A program made the position numbers and the translations under genes. Positions 46,801 to 61,800 of a stretch of DNA of 64,000 nucleotides are shown here, in pieces; within the stretch, counting starts at the first letter, position 1; each line of letters starts with the position of its first letter. Source of the DNA: Athripsodes cinereus (Eukaryota > Arthropoda > Insecta > Trichoptera > Leptoceridae); contig OX388321.1 of the NCBI GenBank assembly GCA_947579605.1, positions 15,677,614 to 15,741,613 on the forward strand. The letters run 5' to 3'. Below the pieces are notes generated by a model. The model had not been told where the DNA came from, did not search any database, and saw nothing but the letters and a program-made list of their open reading frames with translations.

Positions 46801-49800
46801 GGAAATATTGAAATGTATGTATGCACAATACATTATTGCTTCTAATTATATGTAGTAAGTACATACTACACAAAATCACAAATATTATCTAAAATAAATT
46901 AAATCAACAAAATTTTAAAACACATAAAATAAATTGAGTACTTCTAATGCGAGTCCAAGATTACGTTCTTGCCAATATGTATTACTATTTATTGAATTAG
47001 TATATTACAATTAAAAATTACCTTATACACAAATTCATCGTAATCATACATATGAAAAATAAACTAATGTCATTTAAACGCAAAAACACTTAATAACTCT
47101 ATAATGTACATGCCAACAGTTGCTACTAACTGCCTTTGGACATTTTTCAGTGCGTAACATTATAGGAGATATTCAAACTGCAATATTTTTTAGAATAATG
47201 GTTAAATTTGGATCCAATAGTAAATATTTTAAGCTAGTGACCCACAGATGACGAAAATGTGCTACTTTTTTTAACTAAATGTACATATTTTTATGGGTAA
47301 GTGACAGAAAGGTATGTATTTACAGAACGTCGTGTGACATATTTATGCCTTTACCCATTAGCATATTTAGAAACAAAAGCAAAATTTTAATACAGAGATT
47401 GGCTTAATATCTTACCTGATGGCACTAGGTTTCTCACTAGCCTTGGACATAATAATGGCTGGCCACAGTTGGCTAATAACCCTCCAGTCATGTCTAGCCA
47501 CAACGGGTGTCTGTTTTGGACCCAGCAGACAGTACAGGGCTCCTTTGAAGCGGTCATGTTCAGATTCTGGATCCACGGACAAACATTCTAACAGTTGTGG
47601 TATAATGATGTAGAAGGAGTACGTATAGTTACACACCATCCAGTTTAATCTACTTTGCGCAGGCATCCTTACCTGAAAAGTATCAAAAGTATCTATAAAA
47701 ACGGTTTTTTAATTATTTATTGAACCATAAATTAAGATATCTCTCCAACATTGTACCAGTTCAGATGGAAAGGTGTTAAAACTATATATCATTCATCGTG
47801 CATGTAACCCTTGACATTGAGAGCATTCCAGTAGATGTAACATAGATTGTTCACCATTCTACCCTCCAGAGGATAATTTACAATTGATAAACAGGAAAAA
47901 TAATATACAGGAAAAAATGAAAACGATTGATTAAAAATAAAAATAAACCATTAGAATTGAGCAAAGGTCATTAAACTCAGTAGTCAAAGGAACTAAATAT
48001 TGATAATAAAAAAATCTTACAGCACTATATCTACTAGTAGCTAATGTGAGCAGTTCCTTCATGATATCAGCATGTGATTTGGTGAATAAGAGTCCCGTAT
48101 GTGCTCGGAATTCTTGCTGTAATAAAGCACGGTCAGCTAGTAAAGCCCTAGGATGTCCTGGCCTTCCAATTAGCCTATCTTCCAATGTCTTCTTGACGGC
48201 TGCAAATGCCTTTGTGTGATTCTCCAACTGATTATTGGAGAAGTTTGAGTGTGAGACTAAATGATCCCAGATCTGTAACAAATATTTAAAAATACACATT
48301 AAGCTTTAGTGTTAAAAATTATGTTTTTTATCTTCTTTGTCTTTCCCTTTTTTTAAACTCCTGTTTTTGCAAAAGTGGCTTTCAGTGGTGTGGATACTTA
48401 ACTGTCTCTTCATCTCTTTAGTGGTCTTCTAAATGGATGACATTTCACAAGTTTGCCATGGAGAGCAATGTGAGGATGTCTGTATTTTATAATAATAACA
48501 AACCCAGATACACTCCAGAACGTAGATCAGCAGCAAGTGGAATCGAATCTGCAATCTCTCAATTGAAAGTCAGAGACGCTACCACTAGGCTACTGATCGA
48601 TTTGGATAACAATATAATGATCAAGAAATTTAAGATAAATCAATACAAGGACTCTTATCTCCCCTGTATTACAGAGACCACATATCTTTACACAGAATGT
48701 AGTTTGTAGAACAAACTTACAGAAATTATGGAGCAAAAATTTTTTGTGTCATCTTCGCTGGAATCTAAAAGTAACTTCTGCAGATCATGTATGACTTTGG
48801 CGATTGCTTTCCTGACATTACTTCCATCAGTCATGTACACTGCACCGTTTATTCCAACATTGAGTTTGAACTTAAAAGGCGGCAAATTGGTATCCAATCT
48901 AAAAAAATAATAAAAAAATTTACCATATATTTTGATTTTTTCTTGGTATTTTTTTTAGTTTATTCTGTGTTTCATTATATTGTCTTTACATTTTGTTTCA
49001 GTTTAATTGAAAGAAATCACATTTTCAAAAAAATCTATATAAATCTCCATCTTTATATAGATTTTTTTCAATGTGTATTCTGTTTGCAATAATAATAATT
49101 GGACCACTTTTATAGTCCTCTACTGTATTGTCTCAATATCAAAGATCAATACCCACATCCACTTTATTATTAGTTCTGTGTTCACTTTATTTCTTATCTA
49201 TCTAGATAAGTATGTGTAAGATTTAATACAAATACTCACAAAACCATTGGCTCATCTTCCAAGGGTGGCAATACGGGATTGGCTGAGAGCAGAGATTTTA
49301 TAATACATAAAGATCTATGTAATTGCTCTCTCGTCAACTTGCAAGTGCCGTTCATATGTTCTTCTATTCTCTCTAGTTCCTTAGGTAAATATCTATTCAT
49401 GATATTCTGAATGCACTCTACTTCCTTCTCACTAGGAGTGTGCCATTTTAACTTGCAGTCCAGCAAATTACCCGACTTTCCCCATTCCCTGACAGCCAAG
49501 AAATTCTTTACACCGCTGTCATAGTCTGCAGTACAGCTCCTGAACTCTTGCGTGTGCACACTGCATAAAGATGTTATGATGTAGTTTAGAGTAGATGAAG
49601 CTAATGTGTAACCTTCTTTACAGGTTAATGTCAAAGTCCTATCGAGTACTTCCAATACTTTAGGCATATAAGGTAGCAGTTCCTCGCCTTCACGTTCCAC
49701 AATATGTGAAAAGAGAAGAAGATTAAACAACAAATCGTTATCTAATGTTTCAGCTTTAATCACATCTTCTCCATCACCCAACAACTTTAAAATTGTATCA

Positions 49801-52800
49801 CAGAGGTACGGTATGAATAGTTTGAATGTTTCCTTTGCGTTGACACGAGCGAAAGATCTTGCTAAAGAAGCCGCGGTCATACCAGCTACATTTATCTCTA
49901 ATATCCTGCTAGTAACAAAGTTGTAAAACTTTTTCAATGCCATTTTGAAAATTTCGGTCGAAGATTGCATCAGAACAGTTATTGATGCAGAAGCTAAAGC
50001 TCCCTCGCTGGCAGATTCCAATTTATTCCTGGCTGAATCCAACTCTTTCTGCTCCATTCTTGTATGTTCCATGATACTTGATTCAATTAAAATAAATACC
50101 CGTTCAAAAAATTGTATAACAAAGTCGTCAAGTTGCGCTGTGGCTTCGCAGACAGAATGTTCCTCTTCCGTCAAATCATTGTAATATTCCGAAGCTCCGC
50201 TACAATTGACTAATGGAATGAATGTACAAACAACAGATATAAAGTGGAGGGAGACTAGAGTCTTTTTGAAATCGTTAGGATCTAATCCTGGAAGAGCAGA
50301 AAACAGTAGTGGAATGACGTGAGTGGGCCCTTCTGGATATCCATTATTGAATCCACTTATCAAAGGACGTGCTACTGCAACGGCACACATCAGCGCACAT
50401 GTCAATTTATGTGGTTCAGTCAAAGAATCCAGAGTGTTCCATAGCTTCTCAATGACAGGTGCAACTACCATGGATGGTCTGAGTGTTGCCAGCAATTGGA
50501 ATGCAGCGCACGCGTCATTTACACCAGCTCTACTGAACATTGCCTGCAGCGCTACATTCAGCATACACTCGACAAATCTGGTGATATCATCATCCGTTAA
50601 CTTATGTGAATCAGGTACTTTTTTCTCCCATGTCTTTTTGTATGATGTTCTCTCTTTGTGAACCCTAAAAGAATTGATAAATATCAAATTTATAAATATT
50701 CTTTTCATACACTTTCCTAAGTGGAGTCACCAACAATATTGTATAGGTACATATTAACATAAAGAATATGCTCCTTGTGCATAAATAATTGGTGACATTC
50801 ATTTCTGTATTAAAAATTTAAATTCAAATGTGAATTTTTGCACACAACACTTCAGTAAATTACGTGAATCCAGTTATTTTCCAATACTTTACAATAAATT
50901 TATAGACAATATTTTTTTTTATCTTTAAAATAAATTTGATTTATATAGCTTACCTATTCACAAAATGATGGGGAAGTTTCCTCAAGAGGTCCCTAAGCTT
51001 TCCGGACCATCTTCCACTGTTAGCACTGTGCAGATACGTTGTAACAGTTGTCATGAAGCTATCCAGGTGGTCCTGTGTAGAACTGTTAGGGCCCAACACG
51101 GATATAATCCATAGAGCCATACTCTGCGTATCTAAAATCATAAAAAATAAAAATAAGTCTATGTATGTATATACACCATTATGACATACACCACCAGCAG
51201 GATGGCCAGTGAACCAACTGCATACAATAAACATTCAATCGTCCTCTCTGTGCCAACAAAATGAATACAGGATTAGTAGTATATTTCATTGAATATGCTA
51301 AATGTTTATTCATAATGTTTTATGAAAATTTACTTTTTACAGGACACTCGAAAACTTGTAGAAAAGAGAAGGAGAAACATTTTTTATCGGGGACTCCACG
51401 AAAAGAACTGTTTTATAAATTACTGAAAAACTCTGTGAAAGAGTTTCTTACCAATAGGAGCATTCTTAGAGGTTTGTGTCTTCTTAAAATATACAGGTAA
51501 ATTTAATGATCTTAGAAACCTATTGAACATTAATGGAATGTGCGGCTCCCAGTCTATATAGCCAATATTCTCTGCTGCTACATTGGCCATCATCACCATG
51601 ATTTCCTAGAAAAATTCAATTTTTTAATTCAAATTCAAATTCAAATTCAAGAAAAAAAAAAAAAGAAAACATCAAAAATAACTTTATTATCGACATCAAT
51701 CAAAGAACATTTTTCGAATCTATGAAGAAGACATAACCTGTAAGTTATACCTAATGAACTCACTGTAATATCTAAACAAACAAATGGGATAACCTCTCAT
51801 TGTAAGACACAAGCATTTATAGCACCAATATGTAGTCATTAAATATGGCGACGACACTTGCCACCCTTACTCAATTATAAGGCGACAATTTAGCTCAGCT
51901 CATACTGATCATCCAAGAAGAGTCCGACAGTAATTTCCAAAAATGTCATTTAATCTAGTGTAAACTATGATTGCTTTCTAAGGGAGGCCGCTCTTCTTGC
52001 CCTCCCTAGATATACCTTTTAATGAGATAATACTCTGCATGTTTAATATGTGCTGTCTTTCATCAAGATTCAAGTACAAAATTTCACATATACACACCGG
52101 TTCCCAAGGCGGAGCATTGAGACAGACGTTCCAAAGGTTCATGAAGTCATCAAACCATAGTCTGATTCCCTGGTCCAGTTGCTCAGGAGGTTGTGAGCAG
52201 GGCAGGTAACTAACCAGCTGCTCCATAGCCTGCTGGCTATTGCTGCACCAAGGGTTGAACTGTGGTAGGAACTCATTCAGAACCTCCTTAGTAGTTGACA
52301 CAGGAAAATAACTGGAAGGGAAAATAGTGAACAATATTATGAATAAAAACTGATCAAATTAAAAACTGCTTGATAACGCTAGAAACTGACTGGTCAAATT
52401 AGCAAATGAAAGGTTACACAAATTAATAACCAAAAAGTCAAATTATTAGCTGGTTCATCAAAACTATCAATAGGATAATAGTAACTGTATGTTCAAATCG
52501 AGAAGTGAGTGCGATCGCAATTTTTTTTATTAACTTATTTATTCCAAAACAGTAAATACAAACAAACAAAAAGATCAACATCATGGAATATATAGTAGTT
52601 AGACTAGTATTAACAACCGAATTTGCAACTGATTGCTTGATAAATCAACTGAATTGGTACACAAACAACCGATCTATCAAACCAGCAAACTGGCTGATTA
52701 AGAAAATGACGTTAATAAATTAGAAACTAATAAGGCAAAAGCTTTGTTTCTAGAGCCATTTGAATCCATATACAATATATAAGTTTTGAAACGAATTCTC

Positions 52801-55800
52801 CATTCTCAATATATTTAAGAGTGATAAAGAGAAAAAATCTGTCCAATAGATAAAACTGTTCAACAATGTTCTAGAACAATTGTTCATCTACAATCCATTA
52901 AATCTAAAATTACAACAAAAAGAACAAAGATGATAAAAAAAGGAAAGTCAATTAAAACAAAAGTGAAGCAATTCCAAATATTGTGTAGTGGTAATTATTC
53001 AAATAAACACCGTTGAAACAAATGAATCGTGAGAACTTGGCTGGCAGCCAATGAAAGTCAAGAATGAAGAGCGCAATAGCCGTGACGGAAGTGGACACTA
53101 GGAATATTTTAACAATCTCTACATAATATAACATTGTAAGTATATTAGAATTCTATATTGTTATGCAATATTAATGTCAAATATGAGTTGGTATTTGTTA
53201 CCATTTGTATAATATGTCATGTTCAAGGTAAAATAAATTTAAACAATTAGTTCCCTGTAAAAATTGCTACAATAAATATTCAAATATTTTTTTTTACATT
53301 GATCTCTACTAAGTTTGAACCTAACTTCAGCCCAGAAATACACTCAATAAATAGGGTTTTGAATAAAAGATATTAGTGTAGCTATGAAAAGACTCTAAGA
53401 TTTATCTACAAAAAATAGATCACCTTGTTGTGTATTTGCCATTCTCAAATGGGTCATTAGATGCTTCACACAGAATTCCATGTCCAAGAATGTTTTTCCC
53501 ACTTATGTTAGTATAAAAATAATTAATAAGAAAAAAATTATAGGTAAAACAAAGGACTTATTGCTTTAGCAATTTCTTCCAGGTAGCTCTTAAGAAGTTT
53601 CCATTGAGTTTACCCTGTGTCTTTATATTTCATTGTCTGTTATTGTACTTAATTCACAAAAATTGTCTGTCAGTTTAAGTAACATTTTTTTTCTAATAGG
53701 GAACATGCATGTGTGAGGAATATGAATAAATGTTATCAATTCATATTAATAAATATACGCTGATCACGAATATCCTAATAAGAAACCATAAAATAAAACT
53801 TTTCATTCATTATTTTCATTTTAAAAATCCATATTTTCTGTTATTGAATTAGTCCGGTGTGACGTCGCTAGGCGCTATTTTGTATTGCCACACATTTCAC
53901 TCTTAGTACTGTTTGTAGCGCCTGATATTGTCAAACACTGCTCCGCCACGAGTGGACCTTTTTGCGGCGAAGTGTGAAAATTGCTTTTTTAAATGGTGAT
54001 AAAAACCTTAAAAATGCACTTTTAAAAATATAAAAAGTACCATAATTTTTCTTATTTTCTGTACTATTTTTTGGGTTGAAAATATTTTTTTGTGAAAGTT
54101 CCCCATTCAAGGAATGGAAATCAAAAATATAAATGATTTTTTACTTGAAATTAGTCTATTGATTACCCTATATTAGGGATACGCTGTAATGGTAAAGATG
54201 TGTGTTAGAAATACAAATGAATTATTTATAATATTTTCTCATATCTTTGATATCTAATAATGTGTAATATTTTGGTACTGAAATGGCCTCAAACATGTCA
54301 CATAGACGCTCTGTCACATCTTCAGACCTTGAGTGAGAATGCTGTAATACTGACTATTGATACAAAAATAGCACAACACAAAATCATCATACTTAGTGTC
54401 ATTATGTTTCTGATGTAACCAGGGATTTGGGAATACATAAGAATAATAATAATAATAATATGTATATTTATAAAATAACACACACTTAATCTGACAGAAT
54501 ACTTTTTACAAGATTGTGTTTTGGTCAAATACTTTAGTATCTATATCCAAATAAGATAATATCTACTACTACTACTATACCATCACAACACATCCCACAA
54601 GTGGGGTAGCCAGCAGATCAGCTGCATGTAAGAAACATGCAAACTGTCCTCTTCGTGCCAATATAAAATCAAGACATTCAGGATGGGTGGCAAACCTAAT
54701 CGCTGAATTTAAGATGTATAATGTCTTAATTTTTTCGAACACCTGCCTTTTACAGGACACTCGAAAACTTACGCAGAAGAGTGGGAGACCAATTCTTTAC
54801 CGGGTGCTCCACGGGATATCCCGTGTAATATAGTTAATTAATATGGGTAACATCGATTACTCTTTCTACATCATGATCTTCAGATGTCTGATATTAAATA
54901 GTTGAATTTGGGTATTAACATAAGCCTTTAGTAAAAAAGTATTTTTATAACAAGAGTGAGCTCTCTCATTTTTTTCATTTAATTAATATTTTCTAAAACT
55001 GAGAATTAAGAATGGAAATGAATCAATAGCAAATATTTATGCCATAAAAGAAATTCGGGATGAGTGGCATATCTAATAGCTAGTCAAATTGATGAAGTTA
55101 AATATCTTATATGTGATGTTTAACAGTCGCACTTTCCAGGGCACTCTAAAGTATACAGAAAAGAGTGGAAGACCTATTCTTTGCCAGTGACTCCGCTGTT
55201 AATAATTTTTAATTTTTTTTACAAAAATTGGTAGACATAAATTACAGAATATATTTTTCAAAAATAAACCTAAATTAAAAATCTACACGTCACATATTGC
55301 TACTACCACTACTACTACTACTATACCATCTCGGCATATCTCATAAGTAGGGTAGCCAGCAGACCAACCGCATGTAATAAGCATACAAGCCGTCGTCTCC
55401 GTGCCAACAATTTCTTGTTGACACTGAGAATTGTCAAACATTGACAATTTGATTTACGGAATATAAATATTTGTGAATACTTACGGTTTCAAATAATGAA
55501 GCAGTGCCTCAAACGTTGCCTCCAGAGATCTGAAACATAAATAAAATCATAAGCGATAACATATTTTACAAAAAAAATTGACATTGCTCATTCAAAATAA
55601 ATCATGTGAGCTTCTCAAAATTTTTTCTTGCTTGAATAAAAATTGTAACAGTTAGGTACAGTAACATTTTAAATTATTGCCAAAATTAATTATTTTTTTG
55701 TTTATTATTAATATTACTTTAAAACATCACAAATAATCTTTAATTCAGTGATGGAGAGTGCCACTTATCCCTAATGTCTTAATTTTTTATTCTCATGTAT

Positions 55801-58800
55801 ATGGGACACCTTGCAAGTTTCTTACTTGTAGTTAGTTCATTGACTGGCATGATGGTATAGATAGATTATTTATATAAATTAAATTTTGTGATTTGATATA
55901 AATAAATAGTTAACAAGTTTAAAATATCGTAATAAACCGTTTATATCTATTTATCTACGTCATCACACTATCTCCCACAAGTGGGGTAACCAGCATACTG
56001 ATTCCACAAAATAAACATGCAGGTTAACCTCTCCGATAAGGAGGCACACACATGAAACAATATATTTAAATCTATACCAAGCATTTCCAAATTTTGCAAA
56101 ATTCACATGATGCTTTTGAACACCCAACAACGATATGAACTATGAGCCATTAAACAGTGTACAAAGATGATATCATTATCACATATATGTAATGCCACAA
56201 CCAATGAAAGCGACACAGAGTAAGTTGAATGCCCCAATGCTGCCACAAACCAAATAAGTCTTTTAAGTTATTATTAATATTACTCATTCATAATGTCCGT
56301 GTTTTTCAACATATCAAGTGGCAACTCCATTCCAAACTTCTTGAGAAACTCGAATAAGCGGATCGCATTGTCGATAGCGTCTTGAATATTTTCGCTGTCT
56401 GTTTCCCGGTCCTCATCCTCGTCGAACAGATGACGTTTACCCCTAAATAACATTTCAAATGAATAAATAATTAACACAACTCCACAGAGGTCGCTCTAGT
56501 CTTATTTTGTATCTTAGATTCATCAAATCAATATTGTATTATTGAAAATAAACTGCGGATTTTACTAAATCTAGCTGAGGTTCTTCAAAATCATCAAACT
56601 ACCCTTTTTTGAATAATGTTTGGCACCCTCAAGACTAGATATTCTATTTATTCATTTATTTACATTTAAACAGGGATACAAACGACCATACTACAACTAA
56701 CATCAACAGAATTATATTATAAAGACATAAGTGTACCAATTGGCAACGAGAGGTGATGGAGAGGAGGGAGTGGAAGCGACTTCTTGAGGAGGTCAAGACC
56801 CACACCGGGTTGTAGCGCCAATGATGGTGATGAAGATAAGTTGGCTTATAAAGTTAATCAAAGGATCAATGTACTATAATGTCAAACATATTGAATAATA
56901 GGCGTACCCGGAGGAAAGGCAAACTGGGACAGCTGCACCACTTAAAAATCAAACTAAATACAAAGTGTTTCAAAATTAAAAAGTCCTATACCAAAATGAA
57001 AATATGGCAAGAAATTTAGCATGTGTACTAAATTGTGAAAAGTGAGAATAAAAAGAAGGTTCACACAGTTGACAGTCACAATAAAAAATTCTAAATTACT
57101 GCCCCCCCCCTCCAGTTTCACCCCTAAAGAAAATTCTAAGTACACTCTTGTATAGAATCAATATTCAACCAATACAGCAACAATAATTAAATTTAAAATA
57201 GAATTCATCTGGTTCCAATTAAATAAAAACTCTACACATATATTTATATTTCAAAGAGTGCCAATTTAACATTTATAAGATACTAAGTAAAATTCTCTAG
57301 ATCATGACTATGTCTTTAGAATTAAATCCTCAGCAACGAAGCATTCCAAATAAGAGGGCATCCATTAATATGCAAAGGATGTGCCAAAGCGAAAGCATGC
57401 CAATTGCACTTTGAAGAGCACTAATTACCCACTTTATTCAATTCTTTGCAAATAACACATAGATAGAAATACAATGAGTTAATATTGTCAATCGAGAGTT
57501 CTTGGCGGAAACTCTCATCATCAGGCTAACGTAAAGCTAATTTAAAGTCACTTTACATTTTTTTTTTTTTAAAAAGATAGATATCTTTAGCCTGATGATG
57601 AGAGCGGAAGCTCTTAAAAGCCGGCTAGCGATAAAGAAAGTTACCGTGGAAGTACTTAAGTAAGTGTTCTATTTTTATTTATTTGCAATGATATATCATT
57701 TTGCATTACTAAAATTATATTGGTTCAATTCACAGTGGATGATTTTATTCTACAATAGCCTGTGTATATTGATTGAATTTAATTTGAATGCATTTCTCTA
57801 TGCAATTATTTATATAGACCAATAAAAGTCACAAGGTCTTTTCAACAGAGCTGTCAAATATTTGAGGGGCATACAACTTTTCAAATGTTTTAATGTTATG
57901 AAAACTGGCAGTAAGAGTGGTTAGCATCATTTTAAGCAATAGATTTTAATCTGTGATTCTTAGATAGATTAGAATAAAATAATGAATCAAAGCATATAAT
58001 ATTACAGAGCTTTAAAGATGCCAAAAATGAGAGATAGAGATGACTGACAGTTGCTTGAAAAATGAACTACGTGAGAGGAAAAGTGTTAGAATGCTGTTCC
58101 TTTCCAACACGCAGTTAGTATTATGTAGTATTAGAAGGAGACACCACCCAGAAACCTCTCCCCTTACTATGTACCATTCATTTTTTCATAGGAATATAGA
58201 CCTCATAACCTTTGACAGAAAGCAAATTTTTGCTTGACGTTGGTCTAAGGACAACAAATTATGGCCAAGTTGGTAAAGTTTTTATTTTTATTTGGTTATG
58301 TTGGTGGTCCAAATTCTCTGAATAATTTTCTGTGATGTCATCCCTTATTGGTCGATTGTGATCAATATGCAGTAAAGGATGGATAAATAAATAAATAAAA
58401 TAGCGATCCTCTATACAAGTAATCTAATTAAAACGAAATTGTTAAAAATTTGCACAAACAACATGTCGTCCCATTAGATCAGAACTATGCCAACTCAAAA
58501 AAAAAAAAAAATTGCAATTGCAAAAGTTTCAATTGTTAATAGGTATCTACAGTGTTACTGGTCACATAAATTTTATTTTTCACACATGAATTGTACGATA
58601 CGCTTGTACGATAAAATAATTCTGCACAAGATGAATCTTAATATTGTGTTTACATTTGCATCAATATCTCTGAAACAGTAAATTTAGAGAGTTAGCATAT
58701 TTCTGATATAATGGAACAATGTTAAATATTTAAAAATGGAAAAGTATGGAGTGTTACAATGAGATAAAATTCATAAAATAAACAATTATACTAAAAATTC

Positions 58801-61800
58801 ATTTGACTGGATATTTAACTTCTTTACGGGACACCATTTTACAAAGTAATAGTACAATTAACACAGTGTCACATAATCTACGATTTTTTAAAATACATTC
58901 ATAGATTTTGCAATATTTAAACAGTATAATGAAACACACAAAAATATATATTTCTTGCAACACTGAAGATGCTTAAACGCAATAAATAATAATAAGAGAA
59001 ACAATTGTTTTTTTATAAGTTTAGTAAAGAAAATAATGTTTTATGTTTTTTTTTCTCTTTACTTTCTATATTTATTTATCTTTCATTTATTTATACCATC
59101 GTGGCATTTTTCACAAGTGGGGTAACCAGCAGAGTGTAGTAGACATAGAAATCGTCTTCTATGTGCCAATAAAATTTATAGCATTCAGGAAAGGGTGTTC
59201 TGACCCATCCTGAATGTTCTGAATCCTATATTTATATTTTTTGTCATTTTTTTATGTTTCTGTATTATTAATGAGAAACAATAAGTGTTTTATCCTAAAT
59301 TTAAATCTAGTATTTAAAAAACTCAATATTCAATTACAATTTAGTAAAAAATAAACATATTTGGTTATACATACTCTTCAAATTTCTTGATGATTTCAAA
59401 TTAAGAAAGTGACGGCAAAAATAATAAAATTTTTGAAAAAAACATAATTAATTGAACATATCATTCATCTTCCAGAAAAGAACAATTACATTATATGGCA
59501 TGTATGGTTCATAGATATATTAAGGTTTTTAAAAATCCTTATCATGAGAGTTGACCTCCAAATAAAGAATAGAATAGATTTTTAGAATAGTAACATTTAC
59601 AGAAGAATTCAAATGTTAATAATAATGATAATAAGCTTTTATGTACACAGATCCAACTAACAAATCATTTTGTTAATATTGACAAACTTACTCAATGATG
59701 TCTAATATTTTGTGTATAGGCCTACACAAAAAATAAAACCCAAGTTATAATAAATATTTGCCAAAATATTGTTAACACATTAAACGCCGGTGACCCCCAG
59801 GTGCCCCCCATGTGATTTGCTTCTTTGCGCCATGGGGGTCACCGGTGGCCTCAAGCAGGATATATGTTTGAGTTACATTTACGCGCCACCGTGCACGGTT
59901 CTCGTATAATTCGTGTATGTAGGTGACCGGCATGGCGCTCACGAGTAATACCACAAAAAAGTTTTTATGAAAATTTTCATTTTTCCTTGATGGCGTTTAA
60001 TGTGTTAATAGATGAAGTTAAGAACCGTATAAAACAATATAAGATTGCTTTTTATATCTGTTACAGACATAAACAACAATCAACTCCTAATTTTGAAAGT
60101 TATAAATGATAATTCTTAAATGAAACAACAAAATTTTAATTATTTTGAATATATGAGATAAACTTGCGAGTAAAGATACCCACACCATAAGATACCCATA
60201 ATCAGTGCTGAGAACCCTTAGCAATGTGTGTAACTAAGTTGTTTGTTTATTAACTGCGAGATTAATTTCATCACTTGATTTTAAATATACCTAATGCAGA
60301 TTATTCCAGGAGTTAATAATAATAAGAATAAGAACACTTTATTGATCAGAAAAAAAATCATGAGCAATTGGCGAGCTTATTGCCTGGAGGCAATATCTTC
60401 CAGCTAGCCAAATTATAAATATATATATACAGGCTAATAAAGACAGAAAACCATTCTGCACTTTTTCGAAATATTTGTAATGCCCAGTTCTGACCATAAC
60501 AAAAAAATTATTGTAAAAAATATAGTAGGTACTTAAATCATGCAGAAATTGTTGGATTTATAAACATATTTATAAATTTAACATTTCATTGACATTCTGT
60601 ACTGACACTCCAATATTTTATGATTTGACTTAAATTATTATTGTTATGAAATGATTCCCTTTTGTAATTTGTTAATTCTTGTTTTCCAACTGTGTTGTGA
60701 ATGAGATATTATATTTGTGTATTGTTTATTCTTAAACATGTAAAAGGCTCACGCCGTGGATTGTGAAATAAATAAATAAATAAATATTATATCCAGTTGA
60801 TTTGTATATTGTTTTGACATTATGAATAATTATATTGGTTTAATTTTGTATTGTGCTGGTAGATTTTGTCGAACGTTTGATGAATGTACATGAGAACTGA
60901 AAGTTTGCTATTTCTAGCTAATTCTTATAATTATGTGTATTAATATTTCTAGCTAATTCTTATATGTGTATTAATATTATAGTTGAAATCCGACCCTCCA
61001 CACAAGCATTTGGTTGCTTATGGAGGGAGCATTTTACTATGTGTAATATTATTTTGTTATTGTAATATCAATGTATACTGTGTATTTATAGATGGAATTA
61101 AAAAAAAAATATTACAAAGTTTAAAATTAGTATAGCACATTTTAATTTGTCTAATACTAATTATTTTTATTTAGGGATAATTTACATATAATTAATACAG
61201 ACAAAAAATAAAACACAATAAATTAAGTGGTAAGTTGGTAAAGATTAAATTATATTGTCTGTAAATATAAATTGTACCAAATGTTTTATATACGACATGT
61301 TATATCAGATAGTACAAAGTGTATATTATTCATAATTCACCGAATCATTGTTGTAATGGTGATGCAATTTACAATTCAAATAAATTACTTAGGATTCATA
61401 ATATCATCGTCATGATAAATTTTATAATACAGTAAATGTTGCATAACAAAAACACATAGTCATTGTGTATAGGTTTAAAAATATAGGTTATAAATTGTTG
61501 ACTAAATCGAGGAAATTACTCAACATACCCCTCATTTACACAACTAGTATATTTATTCAACAAACAGTTACATATTGCACAAACTCTATTTAAGAGGAAA
61601 TAGGAAAGGTGTCCTGATGTTCATGGATTAGATTAGGCTGGTTTAGTTGTGTGGTATGTTATATCGATCTTAAGTAGGTGAGAATAATCCAGTCAAGTTT
61701 AAACCATACTTAATACATTTGACAACATTTAAAATCATTTGTGTGAAGATGTACAGTACAATTTCTTCTCCATTTATTTTATAAGTTGTAATTTTTTTTT

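Noticed and set aside
54575..54760. 61-codon minus-strand ORF (and a related one at 2374-2601)
   Set aside because: Both are parts of the family A repeat. Other copies have stops in the same frame.
59772..59954. 60-codon minus-strand ORF
   Set aside because: It lies wholly inside the TTAA-bounded MITE and reflects its GC-rich inverted repeats.
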